From positions 11,986,519 through 12,050,518 of the forward strand of contig CAXIPT010000003.1 in the NCBI GenBank assembly GCA_964030475.1: a stretch of DNA of 64,000 nt, given 5' to 3'. This DNA comes from Tethya wilhelma. Lineage: Eukaryota; Porifera; Demospongiae; Tethyida; Tethyidae. Below, in pieces: positions 1 to 12,531 of the stretch. A program made the position numbers and the translations under genes. Each line of letters starts with the position of its first letter. The first letter of the stretch is position 1. The notes below the pieces were generated by a model. That model worked only from the letters and a program-made list of their open reading frames with translations, searched no databases and was not told the DNA's origin.

Positions 1-2
1 GC

Positions 3-1400
3 TGTGGAAACAGTTTCTGCAGAGTTTGTATTGAGAGAATCAAACTTTACAATAAACCATGTCCAACGTGTAATGAAGAAAAATTTGATACATTTCACGA
101 TCGCCGATTGCAAAATTCTCTCTATGAGTTTCAAGTCTACTGCTCACACAAAAAGGAAGGCTGTGAGTGGAAGGGAGAGCTAGGCCAGCTTGACAATCAC
201 CTCAATTTGTCTCCACAACCTGATAAACAGCTAGAGGGCTGTGAATACAGCAACATTGAGTGCATCTACTGCTCTGAGTTGATCAAACGTTCAAATTTCA
301 TTGCCCATCAAACTGATTACTGTCCCAAACGTCCATTCAGCTGTGAGTACTGTAACAGCTATGAGTCTCACTATGATGATGTCATCAACAATCACTGGCT
401 TGTGTGTGGCTCCCACCCTGTAAAATGCCCAAATAAATGTGGCATTTCTCCTAAACAGCAAGCTCTCGAGGAACACATTGCCAAAGAATGTCCTAAAACA
501 GTTATTGACTGTGAATTCAACCGCAATGGATGTGATGTGAAGCTACCTCGTAAAGATATGCAAGCCCATCTTGATGAGAACTTGGTCACGCACATGTCTC
601 TACTAGCAGCCAGCTACTCCAAAATACTAGCCAGTCACACGGTACTTCGAGCTAGCCACAGAGCTCTCCAGGACAAAGTAAACAAACTGGAACATGAAAA
701 TGAATCGCTCAAAGATCAGCTAGAAACAGCTCAACGAGAGAACAACAAGGCTTCCACAAGAATGCACGAGCTACTCAACAAACTGGAGCATTCACTTGTG
801 AACAAACATGGTGCGCTCATGATACAGCTTGAAACAACACAGGAGGAGACACAGCAGGCTGTCTCAAGGGCACAAGACATGCAACAACAGATTACAAGAC
901 TGGAGCTGTCCAGCGAAGCTGAAGCAACAATCACACAGCACGTTATAAAACAACTCAAGCTACAAGCCTTAAACACCGTGGACCTAGTCATGCAGGACTA
1001 CAATGACCATATGCTGCGAGGCAACACCTGGTTTTCTCGGCCATTCTACACCCACCCTCACGGGTATAAGCTATGCCTCCGTGTTGATTCGAATGGCGCG
1101 TCTACACACCTCTCAGCATTCATCTGTCTGATGAGAGGTGAGTTTGACGACAGGCTCACATGGCCGTTGCAGGGAGAGATCATGATCCAGCTACTCAGCC
1201 AGAAAGGAGGGATTGGTTGTCGACAGGTTGTTCTGTTCACAAACAGAACATCTGTGGTCTACGGAGGCCGAGTTAGAGAGGGAGAGAGGAATAATGGCTG
1301 GGGAAAGACACAGTTCATCAGCAACGATGTGCTGATACCAGACTATCTCCAAAATGACTGCCTTCATTTTCGAGTTTCGTGCGCTAAAATACGACTATAA
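3..1400 (+). CDS. RING / zf-TRAF / MATH protein (TRAF-like), 5' end outside window
   Basis: The frame is open from base 3, so the start lies left of the window. Bases 3-100 encode the second half of a RING finger (CGNSFCRVC, then CPTC), giving a probable ubiquitin ligase or its descendant. After it come TRAF-type zinc-finger Cys/His repeats (about 130-560), a coiled coil (about 660-960, rich in E/Q/L heptads) and a C-terminal MATH/TRAF-C domain (about 980-1390, with GNTWFSRPFYTHPHGYKLCL and WPLQGEIMIQLL). This is the TRAF adaptor layout: receptor-proximal signalling with a trimerising coiled coil. No intron is visible in the part present. The stop is TAA at 1398-1400; an AATAAA lies near 1709. 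It seems to sit on the opposite strand inside a HUWE1 intron. TRAF2/3/5/6 subtype cannot be assigned. Confidence 0.9.
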   Translation, partial: CGNSFCRVCIERIKLYNKPCPTCNEEKFDTFHDRRLQNSLYEFQVYCSHKKEGCEWKGELGQLDNHLNLSPQPDKQLEGCEYSNIECIYCSELIKRSNFIAHQTDYCPKRPFSCEYCNSYESHYDDVINNHWLVCGSHPVKCPNKCGISPKQQALEEHIAKECPKTVIDCEFNRNGCDVKLPRKDMQAHLDENLVTHMSLLAASYSKILASHTVLRASHRALQDKVNKLEHENESLKDQLETAQRENNKASTRMHELLNKLEHSLVNKHGALMIQLETTQEETQQAVSRAQDMQQQITRLELSSEAEATITQHVIKQLKLQALNTVDLVMQDYNDHMLRGNTWFSRPFYTHPHGYKLCLRVDSNGASTHLSAFICLMRGEFDDRLTWPLQGEIMIQLLSQKGGIGCRQVVLFTNRTSVVYGGRVREGERNNGWGKTQFISNDVLIPDYLQNDCLHFRVSCAKIRL

Positions 1401-1817
1401 AAAACAAACAAAAGACTTATTACTTAATGAGTATGTGTGTGTTTGTAAGCATACTATATACATGGTATATGATTTGGTTTCTTTGTGTACACAGTGTGTC
1501 CTTCAACAAATTGATTATTGGTTACCTTACTATAGTGGTTGTCAAGGCAATGAACAAACAATGTATACATAAAGTACTGTTCCCACCATTTACTACTGAT
1601 ACAAAACTTAATCATTCATAGATATAATATGTAACACACACTGTGAAGTGTGTTTACATAGACCTTGTACCAGCTACAACACTCAATGACATGTTGTAGC
1701 ATATACACAATAAACTTGGTGAATCTGCAAAAATTTGCTACATTCACATCATAAAAATCAATTCCAGTGATACATACACACACCATAATATTATACACCC
1801 CCACACATAGCACTTAC
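1401..1817. other. HUWE1 intron / intergenic stretch, no gene seen
   Basis: This AT-rich stretch lies between the TRAF-like stop codon and the last HUWE1 exon visible in the window. I see no coding exon in either orientation. It contains a candidate polyadenylation hexamer near 1709 on the plus strand. On the minus strand it begins the intron that follows the 1818 donor (GTAAGT). Confidence 0.5.
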
Positions 1818-4800
1818 ATCTTCTCCTTCGTCAGTAGAGGGGACACTCTCTCCCTCGTCTTGCTCCTCCTCTTCCCCGCTCTCTCCCGTCCCTTCCACCT
1901 CCGTGTCTTCATCATCGTCCTCATCTTCATCTTGTGTGGTGGTGTCAGCATCACTGAGGTCAGAGCCAATGTCCTCCATGGCTGCTGATCTCTCACCTAG
2001 GAAGTCTTCGCGAGAACTGTCCAACTGACTCTCATCATATTCTTCGTCTTCAACCTAGAGGTGGAGAAGAAAGGAGAGAGAAAGGGGAGTGGAGATCATG
2101 TCTATCTCTCTGAATGGTGCCATCAACAGTGCAGCAGCAACAACAACAACTTTGACTTGGCTCACAAAACAGCTAACTAAAATCTTATTCTTGCAACAGA
2201 CATTACTGACAACACTCTATTTTATTCTTAACATACTTTAAGGGCCATAGCTAGGTGGGGACTATGAGATAATGGTTCCTACTCAATAGGTTTATAGTAG
2301 TATAGTAATGCATATAATCATATTTTATAGTAACTACAAAATGCACAAAAGACAGCAACACTAAGTTACCTCTTCTCCAGCGGAGTTACACTTGTCATCT
2401 TCAAGAAGCTCATCGTCCTCTGAGTCTCCTTCAGACACAGAATCGACGTCGCTGTCGTCAATGGCCTCCTCCACAATCACATCCCCACTGGGACTCATGG
2501 AAGGAGAGTGGCCCTCTAGCAGCTCACCAACAATGTCATGGGTGTCCATCTCTTCAGCTACATCTTCCAGGATCTCAGTCACTATTTCTTGAACTTCAGA
2601 AGCACTGGAAGGATCTATTGATAGAGTGGATGATATATAATTCAATGGCTTTACACAAATCAAATTTATGAAAGCTATATTATATTGAATTATCTCACCC
2701 CTCAGTCTCTGGCTGCGTCCAAGCTCTCGGGCCAGACTGGCAACCTCATCCAAGATGCCTTGGGTTTCTTCAAGCCCATCAGTGTGCTGCTGTTCCTCTT
2801 CCAGTGGAATGAGACTCTCATGGGTGGCCTCCAGAATGTTACTATCATCTGAATACAAATGTGTACGTCCACATGTTATAATATAAAGGATATTGACTAC
2901 ATTCTATCACACTGGCACGACATACCATGTCCTTGAGAGGCGGTCATCATTTCTTCTTGCTGCTCTCCACCAGCCACATTAGATGCTCCACTCTCAACAT
3001 TGGTAGCTGTAGAAGGGCCCACGGAAGCACCACTAGAACTTGTACCCTGGTCTGCAAATGGTCTCTGAGAGGGTGTACCATCCAACGAACCTCCCGTTGT
3101 CAGCTGGTCACCACCACCATTACCTCCTGTCTCTGCAGCTGTAGCAGTGGGTTGTCTGCTACTGCTGGTACTGGGTCGGGACAGACCAACCGTGATGGCT
3201 GTGGAAGATCGACTCTCGGCTTCAGCTTTCCTCTGAGTGGACGAGGCAACTTGGTTCACGATTCTAGTGAGGACTTCAAGTGGTTTGAGGATGCCATTCA
3301 CGGTACCAGGCAACATGGAGCTGTTCAGATTGAGAGAGTGCAGGGCACGCGCTAGGTCAGAGATGAATCCTTTGCGGATCAACAATCTTGCAAAGTGGCT
3401 TGGATTGACCGGGCCTCTTGAGGCCATGATGTAATCAGATATTTGACTGAGGAGACTTGTCAAAGCTCGAACACGGTTATGTTTCACTTGAGACTCTGGA
3501 AGAGATAGAGCTCTTGCAAACGCCATCTTGAATTCAGTTACAAGTACAGAGATAGCATCAGGGGACAGGTTCACAGAGGCTAGACATTGAATGAAAGTTT
3601 TTGCTACTTTTGCAATGGGAGGGACCCTATTTGTTTGGTTAAACGAAGCAGGCAGGAGGTGATCGAAAATGAAAGCCAGTACAGACATTTCCTTAGCAGG
3701 TTGTCCATCAATCTTGATTCTCCTGGAACTCTCTGCTATTAACTTCGCACAAGATGGATAAGACTCAACCAATTCAGCCAACAATCTAAGCACAGCTGCT
3801 TTAGAGAGAAGAGCCTTTTCAGTCAACTTGTCCGTTTCACTTTCACCTTTGTTTGCTCCACTTGAACCCTCACCTTCATCTGGTGAATTGGACCCTGTCA
3901 CTGGTCCGCCTGACGCACTAGCTTGACGCGACACACTTTCATCGCCATCCATAGTCATGTCTTCCGACACCAGGTCATCATCGTCAAGATTTTGAGTGAC
4001 TTGCCTTCGATACGAGCCATTTCTCTCGCGACCTCTTCGAGGAGAGTTGAAGTATCTTCTCGGGACTTCCATGATGTCGTCAAACTTGGCAACATCTCCT
4101 GTCGCTCCTCCTTCACTCTTGTCACAACTGGTGGTCTTGGTGGATGATTCTTCCACGAATGTTTCAGCACAGAGATGATCGATCAGTAGGTTGACTAAGT
4201 CAGTCTGCAGAGGGCTCAGAGGCTGGAGATCTGATTTAGGCTGTGCAACACACTTCAGGACACTAGCAGGGACACGTTGCGTTACAATGTAGGTCTCACA
4301 CTTTGGTAGAGCAGAGGTGAGATGGAACAGGCGGAAGAACGTTGAGGAGAAGAGATCAACATCTCGACAGGCACACGGACTGGTCCGTCTCAGAACATAG
4401 TAGAGTTCCCGACTTCCATTTCCCTGTGGTCTGATCTCTTTGGCGTTGGCTGGAGGATTAGAAATAGCCAATCTCATTACATTTTCCATTGTCTGTTTCA
4501 TGAGTTGATCGTCTTCAAGACAGTGTCTGAACAGAAGAGCTGCAAGTGATGTGAACCCTTTGAAGGCTGACTTGTGAGTAAGAGAGAGGAGAGCCTGGGG
4601 ACCTCCCTCTCTCAAGAACGTTACAGCTAGCTGTTGCTGTCTTGTCAGACGAAGGCATAGCCTGAGATTGGCATGAAGTGAGTCCGGATCAAGAGGTAGT
4701 GATAGCAGTTGAGTGCAACATCTGATTGTAGTGTTAGCTTGCTCTTCGGTCATTACACTAGGAGCTGGAAAGAGTTAATACAACCTGCTGAATCCTGTTG

Positions 4801-4930
4801 AACGGTAGACCAATACAAATTATGCTGTACCTGGTTTCTTAGGGGGTGGAGGAAGGGGACGGTTTTTGTGACTGGATCTGCAAACTTCCATTCTGATTAC
4901 AGGCCTTTGTGTGTTTGTCTCAGTGTTCAC
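1818..4930 (-). other. HUWE1: HUWE1 exons: DUF913-type helical block and acidic linker
   Basis: Exons: 4831-4930, 2926-4764, 2699-2848, 2370-2614, 1818-2054. The 1.84-kb exon is by far the largest of the gene. It begins [20 protein letters not shown], contains [26 protein letters not shown]-like and [14 protein letters not shown] segments, and ends in a Ser/Thr/Gly-rich stretch. The last two exons are strongly acidic ([37 protein letters not shown]), matching the acidic linker that in HUWE1 lies before the DUF4414 and HECT regions. Confidence 0.92.
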
Positions 4931-6652
4931 CTGTTTCCAAGAATGTGTGTCGACGGATAAAAACAACATATCAACTTTCAATCTAACTGTCCGCACTGAT
5001 GGCCGAGTGGTTAAGGCGTTGGACTCGAAATCCAATGGGCTCTGCCCGCGCAGGTTCGAATCCTGCTCAGTGCGATTTTTTTTTTCTTTTTTCATCAACC
5101 ATTATCAAACACTTGGAACCACCAAAACATTCTAGACAATTTTCTAATAACTTAAACTACTTTTTAACCCCTTACTTGTATCATATTGTCAAATTGAATG
5201 ACGTTTAGACTTCTAGATGCTTCATAGCGACTCCTATTAGCTCGCACACTGAGGGAGAAACAAGTACACATGCTGACAAGATCACATCAGCACCAAGAAA
5301 CACCTCTGACAATAAGCTTACCTCACACTGGGGTCTCCTTGTTGGTAGGCAGTCTCAATCAACTCACACACATCATGGGCATAAGATATCCACCTAGTGT
5401 TCTCAAACCACTGCCAGATGACAAGATGGCTCTAAAAGACAAGCAAGAGAAATACAAAAAAGAAAGACTAGTAGTGTAAATCCATCGCCCTGTTCTTAAT
5501 CAATTATCCTAACCTCTGGTCTGGGAGGGTCGTACCACTTGGCGTACATGACAGTCTTCTCCCAAGAGTCCAACATCACCAGCAGAGGGGTCAGCCATTT
5601 TGGAATGACACACCCACCAGTCTCTGGCGAGCCTGATAAAGGTGATGCCACCATGACTTTGGTCTGAGCAAGATGGAGCAGCTTGACAGAGGTGGAAAGG
5701 AGAATGGGATCACACAGAGACCACGCTGACGCCACAGGCATGTGCTAGAGACAACAAAAACATCACTTTAAAACAAAAAACAAAACCAAAAAAACCCACA
5801 ATAGTAATAATAATAACAATAAGGTACAATAAAATTTCCACAGATTACAATCTTGTCGTTTTTACTTCCTACCTCCATTAGCAGTGTTAGCAGATGAAGC
5901 TGACAGGCCATGGGATCAATGGCCTCTGGTACAGTGTACTGGCCACTCTCAATGGACATCACTACCTCTTGAAGACAGGTCACCACCTGGGAGATAGAGG
6001 AGGCCATAATAATGTACCATCATCACACAATGTTTCACTTTAAGCAAAATTTCACTAAAAAAACAACAATAACCATAATACATAATTCTTAATTCTCTAC
6101 AGTAAAATTTGAACCAGATAAAGTACATTGCTGGTTATTTGTTTTACCAAACTCATGATTTTCCTGAGGCTGTTAATGGCCCACTCCTGGCCACTTCTCT
6201 TGGAGAGAGCAATGATGAGGTCACACACACGGTGCACACTGCCGTTGATGTTGGTCACCAGGTCGATGGAACCAGGGAGAAGCTTCTCACTGAACTTGTC
6301 CAAGATGGAGGAATCGATCGGTTTAAGAGCTTCTTTTTCCTTTTGTTTCTTTCTCTCTCTCTCACGTTCCTTCTCTTCCTCTTCTTTCTTTTTTGCTTCC
6401 TCCTCTTCGGCAGCTCGTGTCTGTTCCAGCGAGAGTGCGATTGCTTGCCTGATCTGTTCCTCTTCAGAGAGTCTGTCATTTCCCTGAGAATACACACATA
6501 CAAACATAATATGCACACTCAAATAAAATTAAGATAGAATAAATTATGACAAAGTAAGATACACATATAGTTAGGCGATTTCGGTAAAGATTGCCAGTTT
6601 AGCAAGGCCAATTATTATTGGCAAAACATTCCTCCCATCCCATCCTCAGTAG

Positions 6653-6693
<41 letters not shown>

Positions 6694-7635
6694 GATGTAC
6701 CGGCACCACAGCTGCTGATGGTGGGTGTGTGAGTATCCAGTCCATGGCAGTGGTCAGGTTGTTGGCCGATGCCACGAGAGCCTCCTCTGCATGGTTCCTA
6801 GTGAAACCCATGTCAATTATCTCCTGTAAATACAAGGGGTCTACCCTCGGAATTTGAGGTGCTGAGGGTGAGAGGACGTTGGCACTGGGTCCCCCGCTAG
6901 CCGAGGGTGCTGGTGGTGATGCTCCCATTGCAGCATTCAGTGCCACCAAGGTCGGATCTTCTTTGGCAAAAAACTCTTTCAATTTTTCCTTAATGATCTT
7001 CTCACTGCTGTAGAAGTGACAGATGGCACCAATGAGGAGCTCGACCACCTTGGGAGTGAGCTTGGAGAGTTGAGAGGAAGACCACAGCTCCTGGAGGCAG
7101 GGAAGGATGGCCTGGAGAGAAGAGCAGGCAGGTCCACTCACTCAAACACATAGAGATATAGCGTAATCATAGAATATACACTTGCAGACATTGTCAATCA
7201 TTGGATCATTTCTATGGGCAATCCTCTCAAATAAAAATGGAACAAAAGAAAAGGAAAAAAAACTTTCAAACAAAACTGAGAATCAGTTGGGATAAAAGTC
7301 ACGCCAAGCAAACTACACACTCACCTTCTGAGCTTGTATAACAAACCCCAGAGGGTTGAAGAGAGGGTTGAAGATGAGTCGCCTTCCTTCGTTCTGTGAC
7401 GGCGGGGGGACAGGGAGGGCGTGGCTAGAGTCTAGAATGGCAGGCGCATTCACTAGCTTCTCGGCCAGGTTGAGCCAGGCCTCCAGGAAGTCAACACAAC
7501 TTCCTGTAGTGAGGGGGAAATGATGGTATGAGCAATACAAGGAGGGGTGTGTGCAATAGTTAGTTTACCGTAGACAGAGCCAACTTCTTCGTTTGCACTG
7601 ACTATTTTCATGGCAGCATGAAACGTACTGCAAAT

Positions 7636-7676
<41 letters not shown>

Positions 7677-8006
7677 TTTAATAACTTGTGGCAAGGCCTA
7701 TACTTCAAGTTTTGTTGAATTCTGTGAGGGTGCTAATTTTTGGTGTTGATTTGGCATGGAATTACCCAAAGATGAAATTTTCCCCGATCTACGATAATAT
7801 TGTGGTCAAATGTTACATTGCTATTAGTGTGTCAACGAGTATAGTCACACAACACTGTATGTGATCTCCTATCACACTCAATTGAACATTTCTCTAGCAC
7901 TCAGCCCTACTTCAGTAAGTCAGGCAGCAATCGCTGACAAACTGATACACATCAGAGTGCCACAACCAAATCTCCCCCTTGTTGCTAACAATGCCCCTGT
8001 AATTAN

Positions 8007-8067
<61 letters not shown>

Positions 8068-10950
8068 TGGGAGCAAGCCTAGCATGATTGAATGACAAGG
8101 AGAGCCAAGGAATGGGGGTATGTTCATCATACCAGTGCTGGGTGTCTACTCCAGCCAGCTATACACATCACATGATGGTGGTTGGTACAGCCATCTCCTT
8201 CCTGGCCAATCAATAACACTTGGTCTACATCCTGCCACGCAGCCATGGCTGAAGCCCATTAGCTCCTTCCACCAGTGAAGGATGTGCTGACATGGACCGT
8301 GTGTCACCATACAAGAGGGGTCCAGGATGAGGAGGAGGGGGTCAATTGAGAATAATAGCAGGGGTCACACTAATGCACCCACAATGTGACTTGCTAATGG
8401 ACATGAACAAAGGGTAGCAGTTATATAATGTTATGAAATCAACGAGAAAGATGTGGAGTGCACATACCGACAGTGAAGCCTAAAATCACTATATAAGCCA
8501 TCATCTCTTTATAAGCCATCATCAGTGAGTCAGTGTGCAACATCTCAGTGAAGATACAAGAAAGCAAAGCCTAACAGAGATAACTTTACACAAAGATGTA
8601 TTCGAGAAAGGTTGCCACACTTCCAGCAGCATTGTTGTACCTCGTGCTGACCCTGGTACCTCGCTGCAGAGCTCAGTCTGAGGACGAGGGTAGCAGGAGG
8701 ACGGTCTCCATCGTGCTACCGGCGGTCCTCATCAGTGTGTTCAGTGCTGTGTTCACGTTTGTGTGGATCTTCCTGTGCATATTTGTGAGAAAATGTCTCC
8801 TAAGACGGCAACTACTGAGGAATGAGATGGACTGTCGACAAAGTGCTTCATCCGAACTGGCCACTGGGTATGTGGATCTGAAGGAGACCGATATTCATAC
8901 TGGAGAGGATCAGGGTGTGGTCCCAGTGAGAGAGAAACAGCCATCATCATCGAAAGACAGTCGAAATAGCTCTACCAGTCACTATAGTCCTTCAGCACCA
9001 CCACAAGAAGTGCTGAATCAGCAAATTTTACCTCAAGATCCTCCACCAAGATACGAAGAAACAAAAAATGGACTATTTTAACTCATTTCACAACAATTGC
9101 ACCAAGCTCAATCATCACTTTATACCACATATCATTATCATTATTATTAGTTCCTGCCAATAACATCATTCATGAACTAACAGGATATTAATTCTGAGTC
9201 ATTAAAACTATCAAATTACATTCATAGCAGTCCCAGGCTGACTGGCATGCCTCGTGAGGCATCATAATGCTCATTTAGTAATTATGCATGCCATAGTCCA
9301 TTTATCAATTATGAGCAAACCATTGACCCATTCAGGAAGAAAGCGCATGCCCCCCCACCAACAGAAGCAACACACATCAATGGCAGGAGAGCAGGCACAG
9401 GCTCATGAAGGAAACCACCTTACACCTCTTCACAGCCAAAACATTTAAACTTCCTTCTTCCCAGAGGCCCAAAACATTGAGGTCATTTCCTGCTATTTAG
9501 AATACCTTCCAATTAGAGTAAAGCTGGTAGTACTTAAACACACACCAACTAGCAATGAAGCAGTCAGTCTACCAAAATTTTCACTCAAGAACCAAAACTC
9601 CAAGAAAAGATGCAGTCTGCAAGTTTCAAGCAGTTCTCACTTTTAACGCTAGCAGTAACCGTACTAGTCCTAGCTAGAGACTGTCGGGCTCAAGATGACA
9701 TCAATCCAGCATCCATTGCTATACCAATTGTATTACTATTTGGTGTACCAATCATATGTGTACTGGTGGTGTTTGTCATTGCCTGTATTGTGGTACACAG
9801 CAAGTCCATGGCATCAAACCACCCCAGGACTACCACAGTCCAAGTCCACCCTGCCAGGACAGCTCTGAGAGGAGTCGTGGTGGTAGCACAACCTGTGGAC
9901 GTCCAGTTGCCTCAGGCTAGTCTACACGAGGGAGAAGCACCTCCGATGTACGAAGAGGCTGTCACAATGGAAGAACGATACAGAACTATTGAATTCCCAC
10001 CACCAGCACCGCCTGTTTGACATGACATCATCGACCGCACACTGTCCCCGACTGTACAAATCACAATTTTATGTTTGTAAAATGCTCATTTTTTATGTAT
10101 GTTACTATAATGTACTGAAGTCCATCACTGCATGGCACGAGAAAACCTTTGAGACTGCAGGATGGCAGCACATGTCTCCAATCAACAGAAGCAGTACACT
10201 CCAATCCTACCAAAGGAAAATACTTACACCTTCTCAATGAAAAAACTTCCCATAGACTCCCCCTGCACATGTCTAGTACAAACATTGAGATAATTTCCTG
10301 CCNAGACCAGAGCTCTGTAGAGACGGGAGAGCTGTTGGAGGACTGAGATACCCAGAGGAGAGGCCCAGTGCTTCACTGAGAGGGCTCGGGACTCAACCTA
10401 CATGGTGCGTAAGAGAGAATCTTAGTGAGCATAATATTATCCCAGCAACTTGTAGTACGATACCAATTTCATTCAGGATGATAATACAACGACAATGATG
10501 GTGGTAGTTCTATGTCAGACACAAGTACTTACAAGTTGCTCAAGTAATAAAAATAGTCTTGAATAAAATTGCCAAGAAATACAGTACATATAAAATGTAC
10601 ACTGCACATTTTACAATACACACTGCATGCTGTGTACTGTGCATTAGTTAGACACACACTCTAGAACCAGCACATATGCCCACTCACGTTATAAGGGACC
10701 TGGCTAGCTCGGGAGAGGTTCACAAACATCTGGATGAACTCATTCGCTGCCACCAGTCTGTGCAAGATGGGTGTGGCCTTTGGAGACTTGATAGCCTGCG
10801 CCATGTTCACGAGTGGACCGACCTCCTCCAACAGGATGGAGTTGGTGGCATTCTCAGGGGAGTCCAGGAAGGGAGAGAGGTCCTGGAGGATGGTGGACAG
10901 CTGAGAGAGAGACTCAACCAGCAGCTCAGGAGCATGGGATATGTGCTGAG

Positions 10951-10995
<45 letters not shown>

Positions 10996-12496
10996 AAGAA
11001 AAGTTAGTAGTACAGTGCCTTTTATCATTATTCTAACAGTTCTAAATTGTTAAGAAATGGGAGAGATGACTGCACATAAGTACATACAGCTGTATTATAT
11101 GTGTATTTGTCTTAGAATTCCTTCAGCATACTTTACATCTATGCACAATGCATTAATATACTTCCCCACTAGATACAATGCCCCTATAATCAGCAGCTCG
11201 TCACACAATAAGAGGCCTCACCAGTATGCTCCTACAGACGAGGTAGATGGCTGAGAGTGCTCCTGTCGAGGGTCCGTCCAGGGGGTCAATGGGGAGGGAG
11301 AGGAGCTGGAGGAGGGGCTTGAGACCCCCCTGGGAGATGAACTCCTTCATGTGGTCGTCAGTGGAGTTGTTGCTGAGGATGGCTTCCAGGAAGTGAACCT
11401 AAGAGGGGAGGGAGAGAAATGAGCATCATTAGTTAACAGTCATTTTTGCACACCAGATACAGAATTCATGTATTGCTGTGTGCGCTACTGCCAAAATAAT
11501 ATCCGCCAATCATGAAATTTTTGACAATCTGCCAAATTTTATCTCCATCAATATTTTGTACTACCAGTATAAAGTATATGTTTCAGCGAAAACTAAGACA
11601 GATGCTCATTCAACTTACAACATTGACAACATATTCTGGGAGTATTGGCGATGATTTCTCAGATCCAGTGGCTCTATTGCCAGTCCCCTGAGTGACCACA
11701 CCCTCTTTTTCCGCCCCCTTCCCCCCGTCTCCCTCCTCCTCGTCCTCCTCTTCACTCTCGGAGCTGATGTTCTCCTCGGGAGGGGCAGGTGCCGAGATCT
11801 TACGCTTCTCCTCGTTAGCTGACTGATTGGAGGAGCTTGTCTCTCCTTCCCCCTGTTTGCTGGAAGGCTCTTCGTTGTAGAACGAGTTGCTCATTTCAAA
11901 TAGCTTCTCCAACAACTGCACAACAGGTGACNACATCATCTAGAGAAGTCCCCCTCCCACCCCATTTCAGGCCAAAGTATATAACTGATCAGTATTATCT
12001 GTAGTCTCGATTGTACCCAGGCTCCTCCTTTGCAAATATTTCCTTAGAAAATAATCAAGGGAATATTCAGGAGGGAGGAGTCTGGGAAACAAGGCTATAT
12101 TGTCTGTTGGTGAGTGTGAAATTGCTTATATCTAGGAGGATTTAAATAAAGATGCTGTGAGTAAATTGAATTAAAACTTACGGGACTTTATGTTTCAGTC
12201 GGTCCATACTTAAACCATCATCCTTTAGCAGCTGAAGCAGGTAATCTACCACTACATGTGCCACAAGAGAGAGAGAAAGCTCATAAAATGCACCAAGATG
12301 ATTCACAGTACTCACATTTTTTATTCTTGGGTAACAAGACATCGTATCCTGGAAGGGGAAGAACCACATCATGGATGGAATATTTGGACAAGTTTTCTTC
12401 CGTGATATACTCAACATCTTGTGACTTTGCAGCACCTCCCGCTCCAGTCTCACTGTCTCCATGGCAACGTTTGATGACCATATCTCCCACCACAGN

Positions 12497-12531
<35 letters not shown>

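Larger units (their letters stand above)
7628..10303. other. HUWE1 intron/gap region bounded by single Ns
   Basis: The region contains single Ns at 8006 (beside a GA run) and 10303 (cutting a HUWE1 exon). Between them lie two small plus-strand genes and no HUWE1 exon. Conserved HUWE1 sequence between the [14 protein letters not shown] part (10304-10397) and the [14 protein letters not shown] part (7569-7627) is missing; in other animals this is well over 100 residues. The bases just left of the 10303 N resemble 9470-9493 (AAACATTGAG, TTTCCTGC), so a further repeat unit was probably collapsed. Confidence 0.7.

Noticed and set aside
1427..1621. Small plus-strand frames after the TRAF-like stop
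   Set aside because: AT-rich untranslated sequence; no conserved residues or splice context.
2392..2592. Ser-rich frame on the plus strand
   Set aside because: It is the antisense shadow of the acidic HUWE1 exon 2370-2614. Similar shadows at 2927-3355, 3923-4178 and 6109-6537 were left out for the same reason.
4820..5098. Continuous minus-strand frame across 4820-5098
   Set aside because: Only 4831-4930 is a HUWE1 exon; the rest is intron read-through of the antisense tRNA.
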